Positions 14,515-22,570 of a DNA stretch of 34,802 nucleotides are shown in pieces (positions within the stretch are counted from its first letter, which is position 1; each line of letters starts with the position of its first letter). This stretch comes from Candidatus Woesearchaeota archaeon (GTDB lineage: Archaea > Nanobdellota > Nanobdellia > Woesearchaeales > ARS49). Below the pieces are notes generated by a model. The model saw nothing but the letters and a program-made list of their open reading frames with translations, searched no databases and was not told the DNA's origin. Made by a program: the position numbers and the translations under genes. Where the stretch lies: positions 1 through 34,802 of the forward strand of contig JAHFOI010000003.1 of NCBI GenBank assembly GCA_023266895.1, given 5' to 3'.

Positions 14515-14696
14515 ATAGAGAGGTTTGAATAACCCCTGTTTTGCGTTGGATTCAAATCACTTCTTTGAGGAGTTTGACTATAGAGAATGACATAACTTTT
14601 TAGGCAGTCAGCTGTTATTCGTGATTACGAATTGACAAGTATTGTATGAAAACTTTTTTCAGTGAGTATATTTCTGATAAGCTATTCAAACTCCTC
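14515..14696. repeat. Double-hairpin intergenic repeat, copy 1
   Basis: Positions 14515-14581 match 18826-18892 at 63 of 67 bases. Hairpin 1: GAGGTTTGAAT (14520-14530) with ATTCAAATCAC (14550-14560), one mismatch and one G-T pair. Hairpin 2: GAGGAGTTTGA (14567-14577) pairs perfectly with TCAAACTCCTC (14686-14696), but its loop is 108 nt long, against 18 nt in copy 2. The whole lies in the 310-bp region between the convergent zinc-ribbon and rad50 genes. Apart from this element I see no gene in 14452-14761. Confidence 0.8.
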
Positions 14697-14761
14697 TATA
14701 CATATTAGGTTTACAGGTTTTATGTCTGGTGTTTCTTTGCGATACTCGTTCATAACTACTT

Positions 14762-16831
14762 CTACAGTATTTTTTCTGCAACACGACTCACGTGACCTTC
14801 TTTGTGCACGCGAATAATGTGTTGTACAAATCCTTCTATCTTGCGTTCGTGGCTCACGAGTAAAATCTGTGCTAATTGAAGCTGATCAAGCACGTCACGA
14901 ACCCGGTCTAGTTGTTCATCACTAAATCCATCTGTCGGCTCATCTAATACTAATATGTCTTTGGTTTGTATGCTATGAAGTAGGTCATTAATTATTTTGT
15001 TTAGTGCAAGTCGGTAACTCAATGCTGCAGCAGTTCGTTCTCCTCCTGAAAGAAAGTCTGTTTGTGTCTCATACCCATTTTGCCTAAACACCGGAGTAAA
15101 TGTTTGATCAAGTTCTGCAGTGAGCATGCTGTCTTGAATGAGCATGGAAAACCATTGCGTAAAAAGTGTGTTAAAATCACGCCACACTCTCATGAAGACT
15201 TGTTTTTCCATTGTTTCCATAAGCGGACAAAAAAGTGTTTCTAGCCAATGCTGAAGTTTTTGGAGGTGCTGAAAAAGAGACAGGAAACGTTCTTTTTCTT
15301 GCACTTCTTGCATTATCTGCACAATAAGCACAGAAACATGCTGTGCGCGTTGCTGGGATATTGCAAAACCAACTTCTACATTCCTTTCTTCTGCAAGTAC
15401 AGATTCATACGATATCTTAATACTTGCCAGTGTTTGTTCTGTTACAGAATTAAGCTCAATATGCGCAATGATTTTCTGAAGTTGTTGCTCGAGCTTCATG
15501 ATTAATTCTTGGGTTCTGGCAATATCTGAGATCATGCGTTGATTATGTTCTTGATTTTCTTTGAGCTGTTGTTGTTTGAACGACACCATAATTGCTTGCT
15601 GTTCTTGAGCTCTTAGCTGTTGCAGTTCTCTAGTGCATGTTTCAAGAGCTTGTTGAGCAATAGCTTGTTCGTGTTGTGCGTGTTCTGCTTGTTTTTTAAG
15701 AAGTTCTAAGCTCAAATTTTCTTCATGTGCAAGTGTTTTCTTGTGTTCTTCGCCAACTTTTTGCTTGCACACAGGACACGTATTGAGTGCCTGAATGCTT
15801 TGAAGCAAGTGTTCTTTATGCTCCTGTGTGGTGCGAATTTTCGTCATAACTGACTGTGCACCTGTACGCTTTTGTTCCTGTTCTTTGATTACTGCTTCTT
15901 TTTCTTTATACACCTGAATGATTTGTTCTTTGTTCAAGAGTGGTAGTTGTTGCAGTTCTTTCATTAGAATTTGGTGTGAAGATTCTGTTCTGTCACGCTC
16001 TTGTTGGTGTTTTTCTAAAAAGTCTTTTTTATAGCGTAGCTCTGATTCGATGCGTGTGTGTTCTTGTTTGAGCATATTGAGTTCAACGCACTGTTTTTCT
16101 ATGGCAGTCCAGTGCTGTTTTTGTTGTGTTACTCTGAGTTTGACCTGCGCAAGTTTTTCTGAATTTTTTTGAAGTTCTGCTTCTGCAAGGACCAGTTCGT
16201 TTTTGTATTTTTCAAGAGTGCGTTGTTTTTGATCAAGGTCTGCTGTTCTTCCTTGCAATTCTTTTGACTGATCACGAATATAACGGGCGTATGTTGCAAC
16301 ATTGTCTCTGATACGTTGGTACTTGTCGATGCCAAATAATTGTCGTAGAATACTAAGTCGTTCATCAGTTTTTGCGTACAGTATTGCTTTCATTTCTTCT
16401 TGAGGGGTGTACACAGTGTAGCGATACACTGGATTTTTTGATTTTGAAAGAAATTCTTTTGGATAGCCTAAGAGCGTAATCATGCGCGCTTTTAGTTCAG
16501 TGGGCATCAATGACTGTTTTTCATTGTTTATGATACTCCATGCAGTATCTTGACTTATACTCATCTTTCCTCGTCGCAATTGTCGATACACAGTTATTAC
16601 TTGCTGATTAATTTCAAAGCTAAGCTCCACGCTACCAATTGTTGCACCGTGGCGCAGTAATGATGCGCTGTCTAAATCGCCAAGACCAAACAACGCAAAT
16701 TCAATAGCGTGAAGAATTGTTGACTTGCCACTACCTATGTCTCCTGCTAAAAGCACTCTACCTTGCGGGAAAAGAATTGTTTGCTGGACATAACTGCGGA
16801 TATTTTCCAAACGCAGGCTTTTGAGAATCAT
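14762..16831 (-). CDS. rad50: Rad50-like SMC ATPase with zinc hook
   Basis: DNA double-strand-break repair ATPase, normally partner of Mre11. The 689 residues contain an N-terminal ATPase half starting MILKSLRLENIRSY with Walker A GDIGSGKST at 30-38, two coiled-coil arms (about 155-345 and 360-530, rich in Gln, Glu and Lys), the zinc hook CPVC at 352-355 between them, and the C-terminal half with signature LSGGERTAAA and Walker B ILVLDEPTDGFS followed by LLVSHE. Archaeal Rad50 is generally 850-900 residues, so the arms here are short. The ATG at 16831 is favoured over one at 16882, because CTATAAAAA (minus strand, about 16854-16862) is 26 nt upstream and overlaps the longer version. No mre11 is adjacent, so it could be a diverged SbcC-like relative. 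Confidence 0.88.
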   Translation of the reverse strand: MILKSLRLENIRSYVQQTILFPQGRVLLAGDIGSGKSTILHAIEFALFGLGDLDSASLLRHGATIGSVELSFEINQQVITVYRQLRRGKMSISQDTAWSIINNEKQSLMPTELKARMITLLGYPKEFLSKSKNPVYRYTVYTPQEEMKAILYAKTDERLSILRQLFGIDKYQRIRDNVATYARYIRDQSKELQGRTADLDQKQRTLEKYKNELVLAEAELQKNSEKLAQVKLRVTQQKQHWTAIEKQCVELNMLKQEHTRIESELRYKKDFLEKHQQERDRTESSHQILMKELQQLPLLNKEQIIQVYKEKEAVIKEQEQKRTGAQSVMTKIRTTQEHKEHLLQSIQALNTCPVCKQKVGEEHKKTLAHEENLSLELLKKQAEHAQHEQAIAQQALETCTRELQQLRAQEQQAIMVSFKQQQLKENQEHNQRMISDIARTQELIMKLEQQLQKIIAHIELNSVTEQTLASIKISYESVLAEERNVEVGFAISQQRAQHVSVLIVQIMQEVQEKERFLSLFQHLQKLQHWLETLFCPLMETMEKQVFMRVWRDFNTLFTQWFSMLIQDSMLTAELDQTFTPVFRQNGYETQTDFLSGGERTAAALSYRLALNKIINDLLHSIQTKDILVLDEPTDGFSDEQLDRVRDVLDQLQLAQILLVSHERKIEGFVQHIIRVHKEGHVSRVAEKIL

Positions 16832-16964
16832 AAAATGAGTCTTCTCGCAGTTCTTTTTATAGTCAATGGTGTACAGGTGCAATTTTTTTTAACATAGTCT
16901 CTGCACTATTGCCTTTGAATTTGTTTCCGATACATTTAATAATTAGTTCTTGTGTTATCAGCAC

Positions 16965-17222
16965 ATGCAATTAACTGATTTAGCTGATGTTCAGCTTGTT
17001 GACGCACGAAGTATTGGCATGAAGTCTGATGAGCAAGTTGTGAAGCTCACCTTCAGAAGCGGAAAAAAAGAAGAAGAACTCGTGTTGTTTCCCGGTCTCT
17101 TCTGTCATGCATTAGGTCTTGAAGACAACTCTCTTCCTACGGTTTTGAAAAACAAGGAAACACTTATTGATACTGCACGAGCGTGTGCTCGTCTTGGCAT
17201 TGTGCTGCAAAAGTTTTGGTGA
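16965..17222 (+). CDS. Small hypothetical protein
   Basis: An 85-residue protein starting MQLTDLADVQLVDARSIGMK. A short beta-rich first half (VVKLTFRSGKKEEELVLFPG) is followed by a helical second half (TVLKNKETLIDTARACARLG). No catalytic motif or membrane segment is visible and I do not recognise the family. ATTTAATAA at 16934-16942 is centred 26 nt before the ATG at 16965, which rules out an in-frame TTG at 16950 and predicts a leaderless transcript. It diverges from rad50, whose promoter is about 100 nt away; the helicase gene that follows has its own promoter. Confidence 0.6.
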   Translation: MQLTDLADVQLVDARSIGMKSDEQVVKLTFRSGKKEEELVLFPGLFCHALGLEDNSLPTVLKNKETLIDTARACARLGIVLQKFW

Positions 17223-17265
17223 AAAAGTAATTCTCACAAACTTTTTGAAAAATGAAATGCAAATC

Positions 17266-17418
17266 TTTATAAACACTTCTTGGATATGAGTGCCAGATGC
17301 GAAGGTAGGGAGCTACCAAATCATATTGGAAGTTCTTGGCGTGTGCCTTGTTCTATCTTCGTGTCAGATAGAACAGGTGAATTGTGATTTCTTTCATGAT
17401 TTACCGGAGTAAAATAAA
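17266..17418 (+). promoter_or_regulatory. Promoter and 123-nt structured leader of the DEAD-box helicase
   Basis: TTTATAAA at 17266-17273 places the transcription start near 17296, leaving about 123 nt before the ATG, unlike the leaderless genes around it. The leader opens with hairpin GGTAG/CTACC (17304-17308, 17313-17317). A strong 10-bp hairpin TGTTCTATCT/AGATAGAACA (17349-17358, 17366-17375) with a 7-nt loop follows, then GGTGA and finally the ribosome site GGAG at 17406-17409. A long leader is known on the cold-induced deaD mRNA of a methanogen; regulation here is inference. Confidence 0.6.
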
Positions 17419-18681
17419 ATGTCTTTTGAAACACTTGGCTTACAAAGCAGTACAGTACATTCATTAAAAAATAGAGGTATTATTGAACCAACACCTGTAC
17501 AGACAGGCACTATTCCTTTGTTGTTGCAGGGCAAAGATGTTATTGCACGTGCAAAGACAGGTAGTGGCAAGACCTTTGCGTTTGCATTACCTATGATGGA
17601 ACGTATTCAACCACGTAACGAAGTGCAAGCATTAATCCTTGCGCCAACGCGTGAACTTGCAGTGCAGATTGCAAAAGAAATGCACAGCTTAAATAATGCT
17701 GTAAATATTGTGACTGTGTATGGTGGTGTTGGCATTCAGCCTCAGATAGACAAATTAAATCACTGGGCGCAGATTGTTGTGGCAACTCCAGGAAGAATTC
17801 TGGATCACCTTCAACGCAGAACATTTAATCCAACTCAAGTGAGCATGGTTGTTCTTGATGAAGCGGACCGCATGTTTGATATGGGTTTTATTGAGGATAT
17901 TCGCACGATTTTACGCCAAATGCCTCGTCAGCGTCAGACCGCATTATTTTCTGCAACCATGCCTGATGATGTGGTTCGTTTGAGCAAAGAACACATGCAC
18001 ACACCTGAACACGTGATTCTTGATCAGGATGAAATCACTGTGAAAAACATTCAGCAAGTTTGTTATGGCATGGATAGAACTCAAAAAATTGATGCATTGC
18101 TTTCTATTCTTGAGCAAAAAGAAGTTGAGAAAGTCATTGTGTTTTGTAACACCAAACGTTGGGCTGACTCCTTGGGCAAGATTTTACATCGTAAGCGTTT
18201 CAAAGTTGGCACATTGCATGCAGATATTAGTCAGAATCAAAGAACTCGCGTTGTTGAGGAGTTTAAAAGTGGACACTATGACGTGCTTGTTGCAACTGAT
18301 GTTGCTGCACGAGGCTTGCATATTGATAATGTGTCGCACGTGATTAATTATGATCTGCCAAAGAATCCTAAAGACTACATTCATAGAATTGGCAGAACTG
18401 GTCGTATTGGCAATAATGGTGTTGCGATTAGTTTCATGACACAGTTAGACCAACAGTTTTTGCGAGGTATTGAGCAGGAAATTCAGCAGTACTTAACAGT
18501 ACAGTCATTCAAAGGTTTACCTGCACCACAAACAACATACCAAAATCAGTCACGTCCTGTGGAACGCTTCACACCCCGACGAGCGCAACGATATGAACAT
18601 CGCGAAACAGTACGTCAGCCTGTGATTGCTGATCAGCCAGTTCCTCAAGAATCAAGCAATGACTGGGATAGATGGGATTAG
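17419..18681 (+). CDS. DEAD-box RNA helicase
   Basis: ATP-dependent helicase that unwinds RNA duplexes, with likely roles in ribosome assembly and in keeping mRNA unfolded. The 420 residues include the Q motif (EPTPVQ), motif I AKTGSGKT at 45-52, PTRELA, TPGR, DEAD at 147-150, SAT, then in the second RecA domain VIFCNT, VATDVAARGLHID and HRIGRTGR. The final 50 residues are rich in Gln, Arg and Pro (RPVERFTPRRAQRYEHRE), a basic tail that probably helps RNA binding, as in bacterial DeaD/RhlE relatives. It is preceded by a long structured leader and followed by a hairpin with a T run, so it is probably a single-gene unit with its own control. Confidence 0.96.
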   Translation: MSFETLGLQSSTVHSLKNRGIIEPTPVQTGTIPLLLQGKDVIARAKTGSGKTFAFALPMMERIQPRNEVQALILAPTRELAVQIAKEMHSLNNAVNIVTVYGGVGIQPQIDKLNHWAQIVVATPGRILDHLQRRTFNPTQVSMVVLDEADRMFDMGFIEDIRTILRQMPRQRQTALFSATMPDDVVRLSKEHMHTPEHVILDQDEITVKNIQQVCYGMDRTQKIDALLSILEQKEVEKVIVFCNTKRWADSLGKILHRKRFKVGTLHADISQNQRTRVVEEFKSGHYDVLVATDVAARGLHIDNVSHVINYDLPKNPKDYIHRIGRTGRIGNNGVAISFMTQLDQQFLRGIEQEIQQYLTVQSFKGLPAPQTTYQNQSRPVERFTPRRAQRYEHRETVRQPVIADQPVPQESSNDWDRWD

Positions 18682-18709
18682 GAGAAAAAGTGAAGAGCTT
18701 GAGCACTGT

Positions 18710-18744
18710 ATTACAATATACTTTAGTGTAATTGTTCTTTTTTT
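18710..18744 (+). terminator. Hairpin plus T-run after the helicase gene
   Basis: ATTACA (18710-18715) pairs with TGTAAT (18727-18732), followed by seven T residues at 18738-18744. This suits termination of the helicase message. Confidence 0.5.
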
Positions 18745-18825
18745 GGGGTCTTGAAGAGGCGTCTTAGCATGGATTAGTTGAGGTAATATGAAAACACCTA
18801 TTCGTTGCAAATGAGTGAGAATACA

Positions 18826-18919
18826 ATAGAGAGGTTTGAATAACCCCCATTTTGCGTTGGATTCAAACCTCTTCTTTGAGGAGTTTGACTATTTTTGATA
18901 TGTTACTCAAACTCCTCAA
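18826..18919. repeat. Double-hairpin intergenic repeat, copy 2
   Basis: Two perfect hairpins in tandem: AGAGGTTTGAAT (18830-18841) with ATTCAAACCTCT (18861-18872), and TTGAGGAGTTTGA (18876-18888) with TCAAACTCCTCAA (18907-18919). The four arms are related (GAGG.TTTGA core), so the outer ends also form an imperfect inverted repeat. The first 67 nt match copy 1 (14515-14581) at 63 positions. Like copy 1 it lies between convergent genes. The rest of 18682-18968, apart from the terminator, shows nothing else. Confidence 0.85.
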
Positions 18920-18968
18920 TAGTTCATTGTCTGCTACGCCAATACACTTTTGATCGCACGCATTTGGC

Positions 18969-20333
18969 TTATTTGCTCAGGTTCATCAAGCGCAGTCCTG
19001 TTTTTACAATTCTTACTATGTTTCCCAGTACATCAGCAGGATATACGGGTTTGAGACGGTTAATGAGGTTAAGCTCATATTCAAGCATGTAAAGCAGATT
19101 ATACGCGATCAACACGCCTATGAAACAAAGTGTTGGGATAAACCATGAGGTGTGTTGAAGTCTGTCAAGCAGTGCTGCGAGAAACACTGCAAAAATAATA
19201 ACTGAATCAATCATGCGTCGTGCACCAAATGCATTGCCTCCAAGCTCAATGAGTGAACTATTGACATACACGTGGATGAGCAATGCAAGCACAAGTGTCA
19301 TGCTGAATGCAGGTTCTTTTTTTCTAAAATAATGCAGTCCAAACAAGCTCAAAAGAATTATTGGTGTTGTTATTAGCAGGCTGTGCTGGAATGAAAACAA
19401 AAACTCGCTGATTAAAGGGTGTACAAAGTCAAAAATAAGAGGCACGCCTTGGGGTAATTTGTATGATACGCCATACACTGAATTCCAGACAATGAGTTGC
19501 GGTATGAACACTATAAGTGCACTGAGAACATACATTATGCCTTTCAAAAAGAAGGTGACTTTTTTTTCTTTACCCTGCGCAAAATCATATAGGTAATACG
19601 CAAGCGGTATGATAGTGAAAAATCCTTCTTGCCACCTGCTGAGCATCATCATTCCAGTGAGTGCGCCGAGTGTAATCCATTTTTTCCAGGAATTATCTCG
19701 TGAATGACGGTAAAAATAAGTAATGAAAAGCCCTACAGTAAGTATGGTGAGTCCATGAGCATAGCTTGGCTCAACCATGACATAATGAATTGTAGCAAAG
19801 CCAAAAAGTATTGACAAGGTTGCAATGAGTGAAATTGTTCGTGAATACCAGGTGCGCGCAAATGTATACACAACATACAATCCTAGTGTTGAGTAGAGAA
19901 TGCTTCCAAACATGGTAATTATTTGTTCTATTGAACTCCACCCATTTGTTGTCAGGTGTGCACCCACTGCATTCACAACTAGCACAAGTGCATGACCCAA
20001 GAGGAAAAAAGGCAGCCAGAACAGTGCTGCGCCAACAGCAACTTCATTGGAAATCTTTCCTGTAGGAGTCAATGTTGGCACAACTTGTTTTTCATAATGA
20101 AACATGCTTTTATTATACTGAAGATGAGGAAATTGTTGGACTTGATTACTAAAATCTAAGTCATGATCAATAACTACTGACGCAAGGTAGGAATAATAAT
20201 AGTTTCCTCCTGAGCCTATACCATATCCAACTGCTGCATAACGAACAAGAAAGCCTGCAAATAAGATCATAAAAAGAATGATGAACACTTTTTTATCATG
20301 TTGGCCAAGCCAGTCTTCGAATCCTTTATTCAT
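18969..20333 (-). CDS. Polytopic membrane protein, GT-C glycosyltransferase-like
   Basis: A 454-residue protein with about 10 hydrophobic helices. After the first membrane helix (FIILFMILFAGFLVRY) comes a loop with GGNYYYSYLASVVIDHDLDF, whose acidic DLDF suits the catalytic loop 1 of GT-C/GT39-type enzymes, which use polyprenyl-phosphate sugars. LSRWQEGFFTIIPLAYY is in a later loop. I infer a lipid-linked sugar transferase in the cell membrane, but no exact family is certain. The ATG at 20333 lies 27 nt from a palindromic TATA box shared with the divergent GT4 gene, so the message is leaderless and the two genes are probably co-regulated. Confidence 0.7.
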   Translation of the reverse strand: MNKGFEDWLGQHDKKVFIILFMILFAGFLVRYAAVGYGIGSGGNYYYSYLASVVIDHDLDFSNQVQQFPHLQYNKSMFHYEKQVVPTLTPTGKISNEVAVGAALFWLPFFLLGHALVLVVNAVGAHLTTNGWSSIEQIITMFGSILYSTLGLYVVYTFARTWYSRTISLIATLSILFGFATIHYVMVEPSYAHGLTILTVGLFITYFYRHSRDNSWKKWITLGALTGMMMLSRWQEGFFTIIPLAYYLYDFAQGKEKKVTFFLKGIMYVLSALIVFIPQLIVWNSVYGVSYKLPQGVPLIFDFVHPLISEFLFSFQHSLLITTPIILLSLFGLHYFRKKEPAFSMTLVLALLIHVYVNSSLIELGGNAFGARRMIDSVIIFAVFLAALLDRLQHTSWFIPTLCFIGVLIAYNLLYMLEYELNLINRLKPVYPADVLGNIVRIVKTGLRLMNLSK

Positions 20334-20356
20334 AGAATGAGTTTCTAAGGAGTAGA

Positions 20357-20364
20357 TTTATAAA
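20357..20364. promoter_or_regulatory. Palindromic TATA box shared by divergent glycan genes
   Basis: TTTATAAA reads the same on both strands. Counting 26 nt from its centre gives 20334 on the minus strand, next to ATG 20333, and about 20387 on the plus strand, between candidate starts 20382 and 20406. No second TATA box is visible in the 72-bp gap, so one site may load polymerase in both directions. Confidence 0.55.
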
Positions 20365-20405
20365 CATTATGAAATGGTGGAATGCACGAGGTTTTGATCA
20401 CAACT

Positions 20406-21680
20406 ATGGCTGTTGCACCATTGACGATTTTGTACATTAGTAGACGTTTTTTCCCAGAAATAACTGGTGGTGGGCAAATAAGTGGTTTTGAAATAGCAAA
20501 AGCTCAAGCAAAACTTGGCAATAAAGTTCATGTGTTAACCTGGACTGAAAAATCTGCTTGTGAAGAAGTCGTGCAAGGCATACATATCATGAGAAAAACA
20601 ATGCCAAAACTAAGATGGTTTCCAAGATTTTCAAACATGGATTACATGTACTGGAACATGTCGCGTGAAGCATCAAAAATGTGTGAAATTCTGTGCCCTG
20701 ATGTGGTTCACTTGCTTAATTTTGAATCAATACCTTTTACTGCAATGAGGTTGAAAAAAATGTTTGGTGTGCCTCTTGTTGCCACAGTAAATGGTCCAAT
20801 ATTTGGTTGTTTCACTCAGGCAGGCATAGACTATCTTGGACAAACATGCATACATTGCAAAACACCGAAAAGATTTCTTGACTCAATCGCAAAATGGGGT
20901 GTGGTAAAAGGGCCACTCTACTGGTTATACTCTCTTTGGTACATGCCTTTGCTGAAAAGGTCATACAAATGCATCAACACTTTTTTTGCAGTAAGTAGGG
21001 CGATGATTCCCTTGCTACAAAACATGGGTGTTTCTGAAAAAAGTGTAGTGGTAGTGCCAAATCCTATTGCACCACAACAGAAAAAACCAGTTGTGGATTT
21101 AAAAAAGAAATACCATCTAACCTCCCAAAAAGTTGTGTTGTATGCAGGAAGGCTTGAAGAAGATAAAGGGGTTCATCTGACCATCAAAGCATTACCGCAC
21201 CTTGAAAATGTAGTCTTACTCATTATAGGTAAAGGAAGTTATGAATCATCCTTACGGCAACTCGTCACTAATTTAAAACTGGAAAACAAAGTGAAATTCC
21301 TTGGGTTCATGCATAATGCTGAAGTATTACGGCATTATTCCCTTGCAGATCTTGTTGTGTTTCCAAACACAGTCTATGAATCACTTTCAAGGATGTTATT
21401 GGAAGCATGTGCTCATGGTATTCCAATCATCGCAAGTAACATGGGAGGCAATGCAGATATAGTTGAGCATGAAGTAACTGGTTTGTTGCTTGAAAAGCCA
21501 AGTCCTGAAAATATTGCAAAAGCCATGAAAACCATTCTGACAAATGACCTGTTGTATAAAAAAATGAGTCTTCATGCAAAAAGAAAGGCTAAAGAGTTTT
21601 CTCCTGAAAGCACTGGAAGAAAAATATCTGCTGAATATCAAAAGTTGTGTGTGGTGCATGAAACTGAGAGGAATTTCTGA
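20406..21680 (+). CDS. GT4-family glycosyltransferase
   Basis: Retaining GT-B glycosyltransferase that adds a sugar from a nucleotide donor to a glycan or lipid-linked acceptor on the cytosolic face. The N-terminal domain shows ILYISRRFFPEITGGGQISGFEIAKA, the glycine-rich acceptor loop. The C-terminal domain has LYAGRLEEDKGVHLTIKAL and the donor-binding YESLSRMLLEACAHGIPIIAS (E...E spacing). From ATG 20406 it is 424 residues. ATG 20382 is possible, but the TATA box places the transcript start after it; TGATC ahead of 20406 could act as a ribosome site. Its stop overlaps the next ATG (TGATG at 21678-21682), coupling it to the methyltransferase. A CIHCKTPKR segment near 160 may bind metal. Confidence 0.9.
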   Translation: MAVAPLTILYISRRFFPEITGGGQISGFEIAKAQAKLGNKVHVLTWTEKSACEEVVQGIHIMRKTMPKLRWFPRFSNMDYMYWNMSREASKMCEILCPDVVHLLNFESIPFTAMRLKKMFGVPLVATVNGPIFGCFTQAGIDYLGQTCIHCKTPKRFLDSIAKWGVVKGPLYWLYSLWYMPLLKRSYKCINTFFAVSRAMIPLLQNMGVSEKSVVVVPNPIAPQQKKPVVDLKKKYHLTSQKVVLYAGRLEEDKGVHLTIKALPHLENVVLLIIGKGSYESSLRQLVTNLKLENKVKFLGFMHNAEVLRHYSLADLVVFPNTVYESLSRMLLEACAHGIPIIASNMGGNADIVEHEVTGLLLEKPSPENIAKAMKTILTNDLLYKKMSLHAKRKAKEFSPESTGRKISAEYQKLCVVHETERNF

Positions 21681-22414
21681 TGAAATTGCAAATTCTGGCA
21701 CAACACAAACAAGAAGCAAATGAACAATACTGGTGGCACTTATTCAAAGATTTTAATGTTGATAAAAAAGTGGCAGACTTCCAAAAGTCAAGGTTGTATA
21801 ACATTTTTGTTAAAAACATTGGCAGAGAACAAAAAATACTTGATGCAGGGTGCGGCACAGGTAAAATAACTTTTTCTTTGCTTAAATCAGGGTATGCCGT
21901 AACAGGTCTTGATTATAGTAAGCAATTGCTCAGCAAGGTCAAGACAGCAGTTCCTGAACATGCGACAAAATTCGTGTTTGGTGATGTGAGAAAGTTGCCT
22001 TTCAAAAAAGAAACCTTTGATGTGTATATTAGTCCTGGAGTTGTTGAGCATTTTCAAAAAAATGAACAGGACAAAATAATTCGTGAGGCACACAGGATAT
22101 TAAAAAGAAATGGTAAAACTCTTTTTATTGTTCCGTACATAAATCTTCTTTCTCAAGTGCAGGCAAAAAGGATTTTGAAAAAAGAAGCAATTAAAAAAGC
22201 CAAGGGCATTCCTTTTTATCAATATCGTTATTCTGAACCAGCAGTTATTTCTCTTCTTAAAGAAAACAGTTTTGAACCAGAAAAAACCTATTTGCTCGGA
22301 TTACATGACACGAAAGTGTTTGGAATAAAACTTATACCAAAATTTTTGCAAAATAACACTTTTTTGCTGAAAATCTTCGGAACAACAATTTGTGTGCTTG
22401 CAAGAAAAGTATGA
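21680..22414 (+). CDS. Class I SAM-dependent methyltransferase
   Basis: A 244-residue methyltransferase translationally coupled to the preceding glycosyltransferase. Motif I is ILDAGCGTGKITFSLL at about 53-68, the acidic end of strand 2 is GLDYS, and motif III/post-I shows FGDVRKLPFKKETFDVYISPGVVEHF, as in small-molecule methyltransferases of the UbiE/type 11 group. An unusual feature is ISPGVVEHF in place of the more common LEHV motif. Because it overlaps a GT4 gene, the likely substrate is a sugar or lipid-linked glycan, which is inference from context. Two possible TATA boxes downstream (22498-22507 and 22537-22544) start the next unit. Confidence 0.9.
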   Translation: MKLQILAQHKQEANEQYWWHLFKDFNVDKKVADFQKSRLYNIFVKNIGREQKILDAGCGTGKITFSLLKSGYAVTGLDYSKQLLSKVKTAVPEHATKFVFGDVRKLPFKKETFDVYISPGVVEHFQKNEQDKIIREAHRILKRNGKTLFIVPYINLLSQVQAKRILKKEAIKKAKGIPFYQYRYSEPAVISLLKENSFEPEKTYLLGLHDTKVFGIKLIPKFLQNNTFLLKIFGTTICVLARKV

Positions 22415-22570
22415 ATTTGAGACACTTGAAGAAACAAATGCTTGGGCAGCACACACGCGGTAAGAAGACTGAATAATTACGACTTAGAGTCCATAATGCT
22501 TATAAAACCCGTTCTTGTTTAAACAGAAATGAAAAGTTTTATATTTGGTATTCTTTGCAGGAGTTTTTGA

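Noticed and set aside
14515-18919. The two double-hairpin repeats as ends of one composite transposon
   Set aside because: The 4.2 kb between them holds ordinary housekeeping genes (rad50, helicase) and no transposase, and both copies are in the same orientation in separate convergent gaps.
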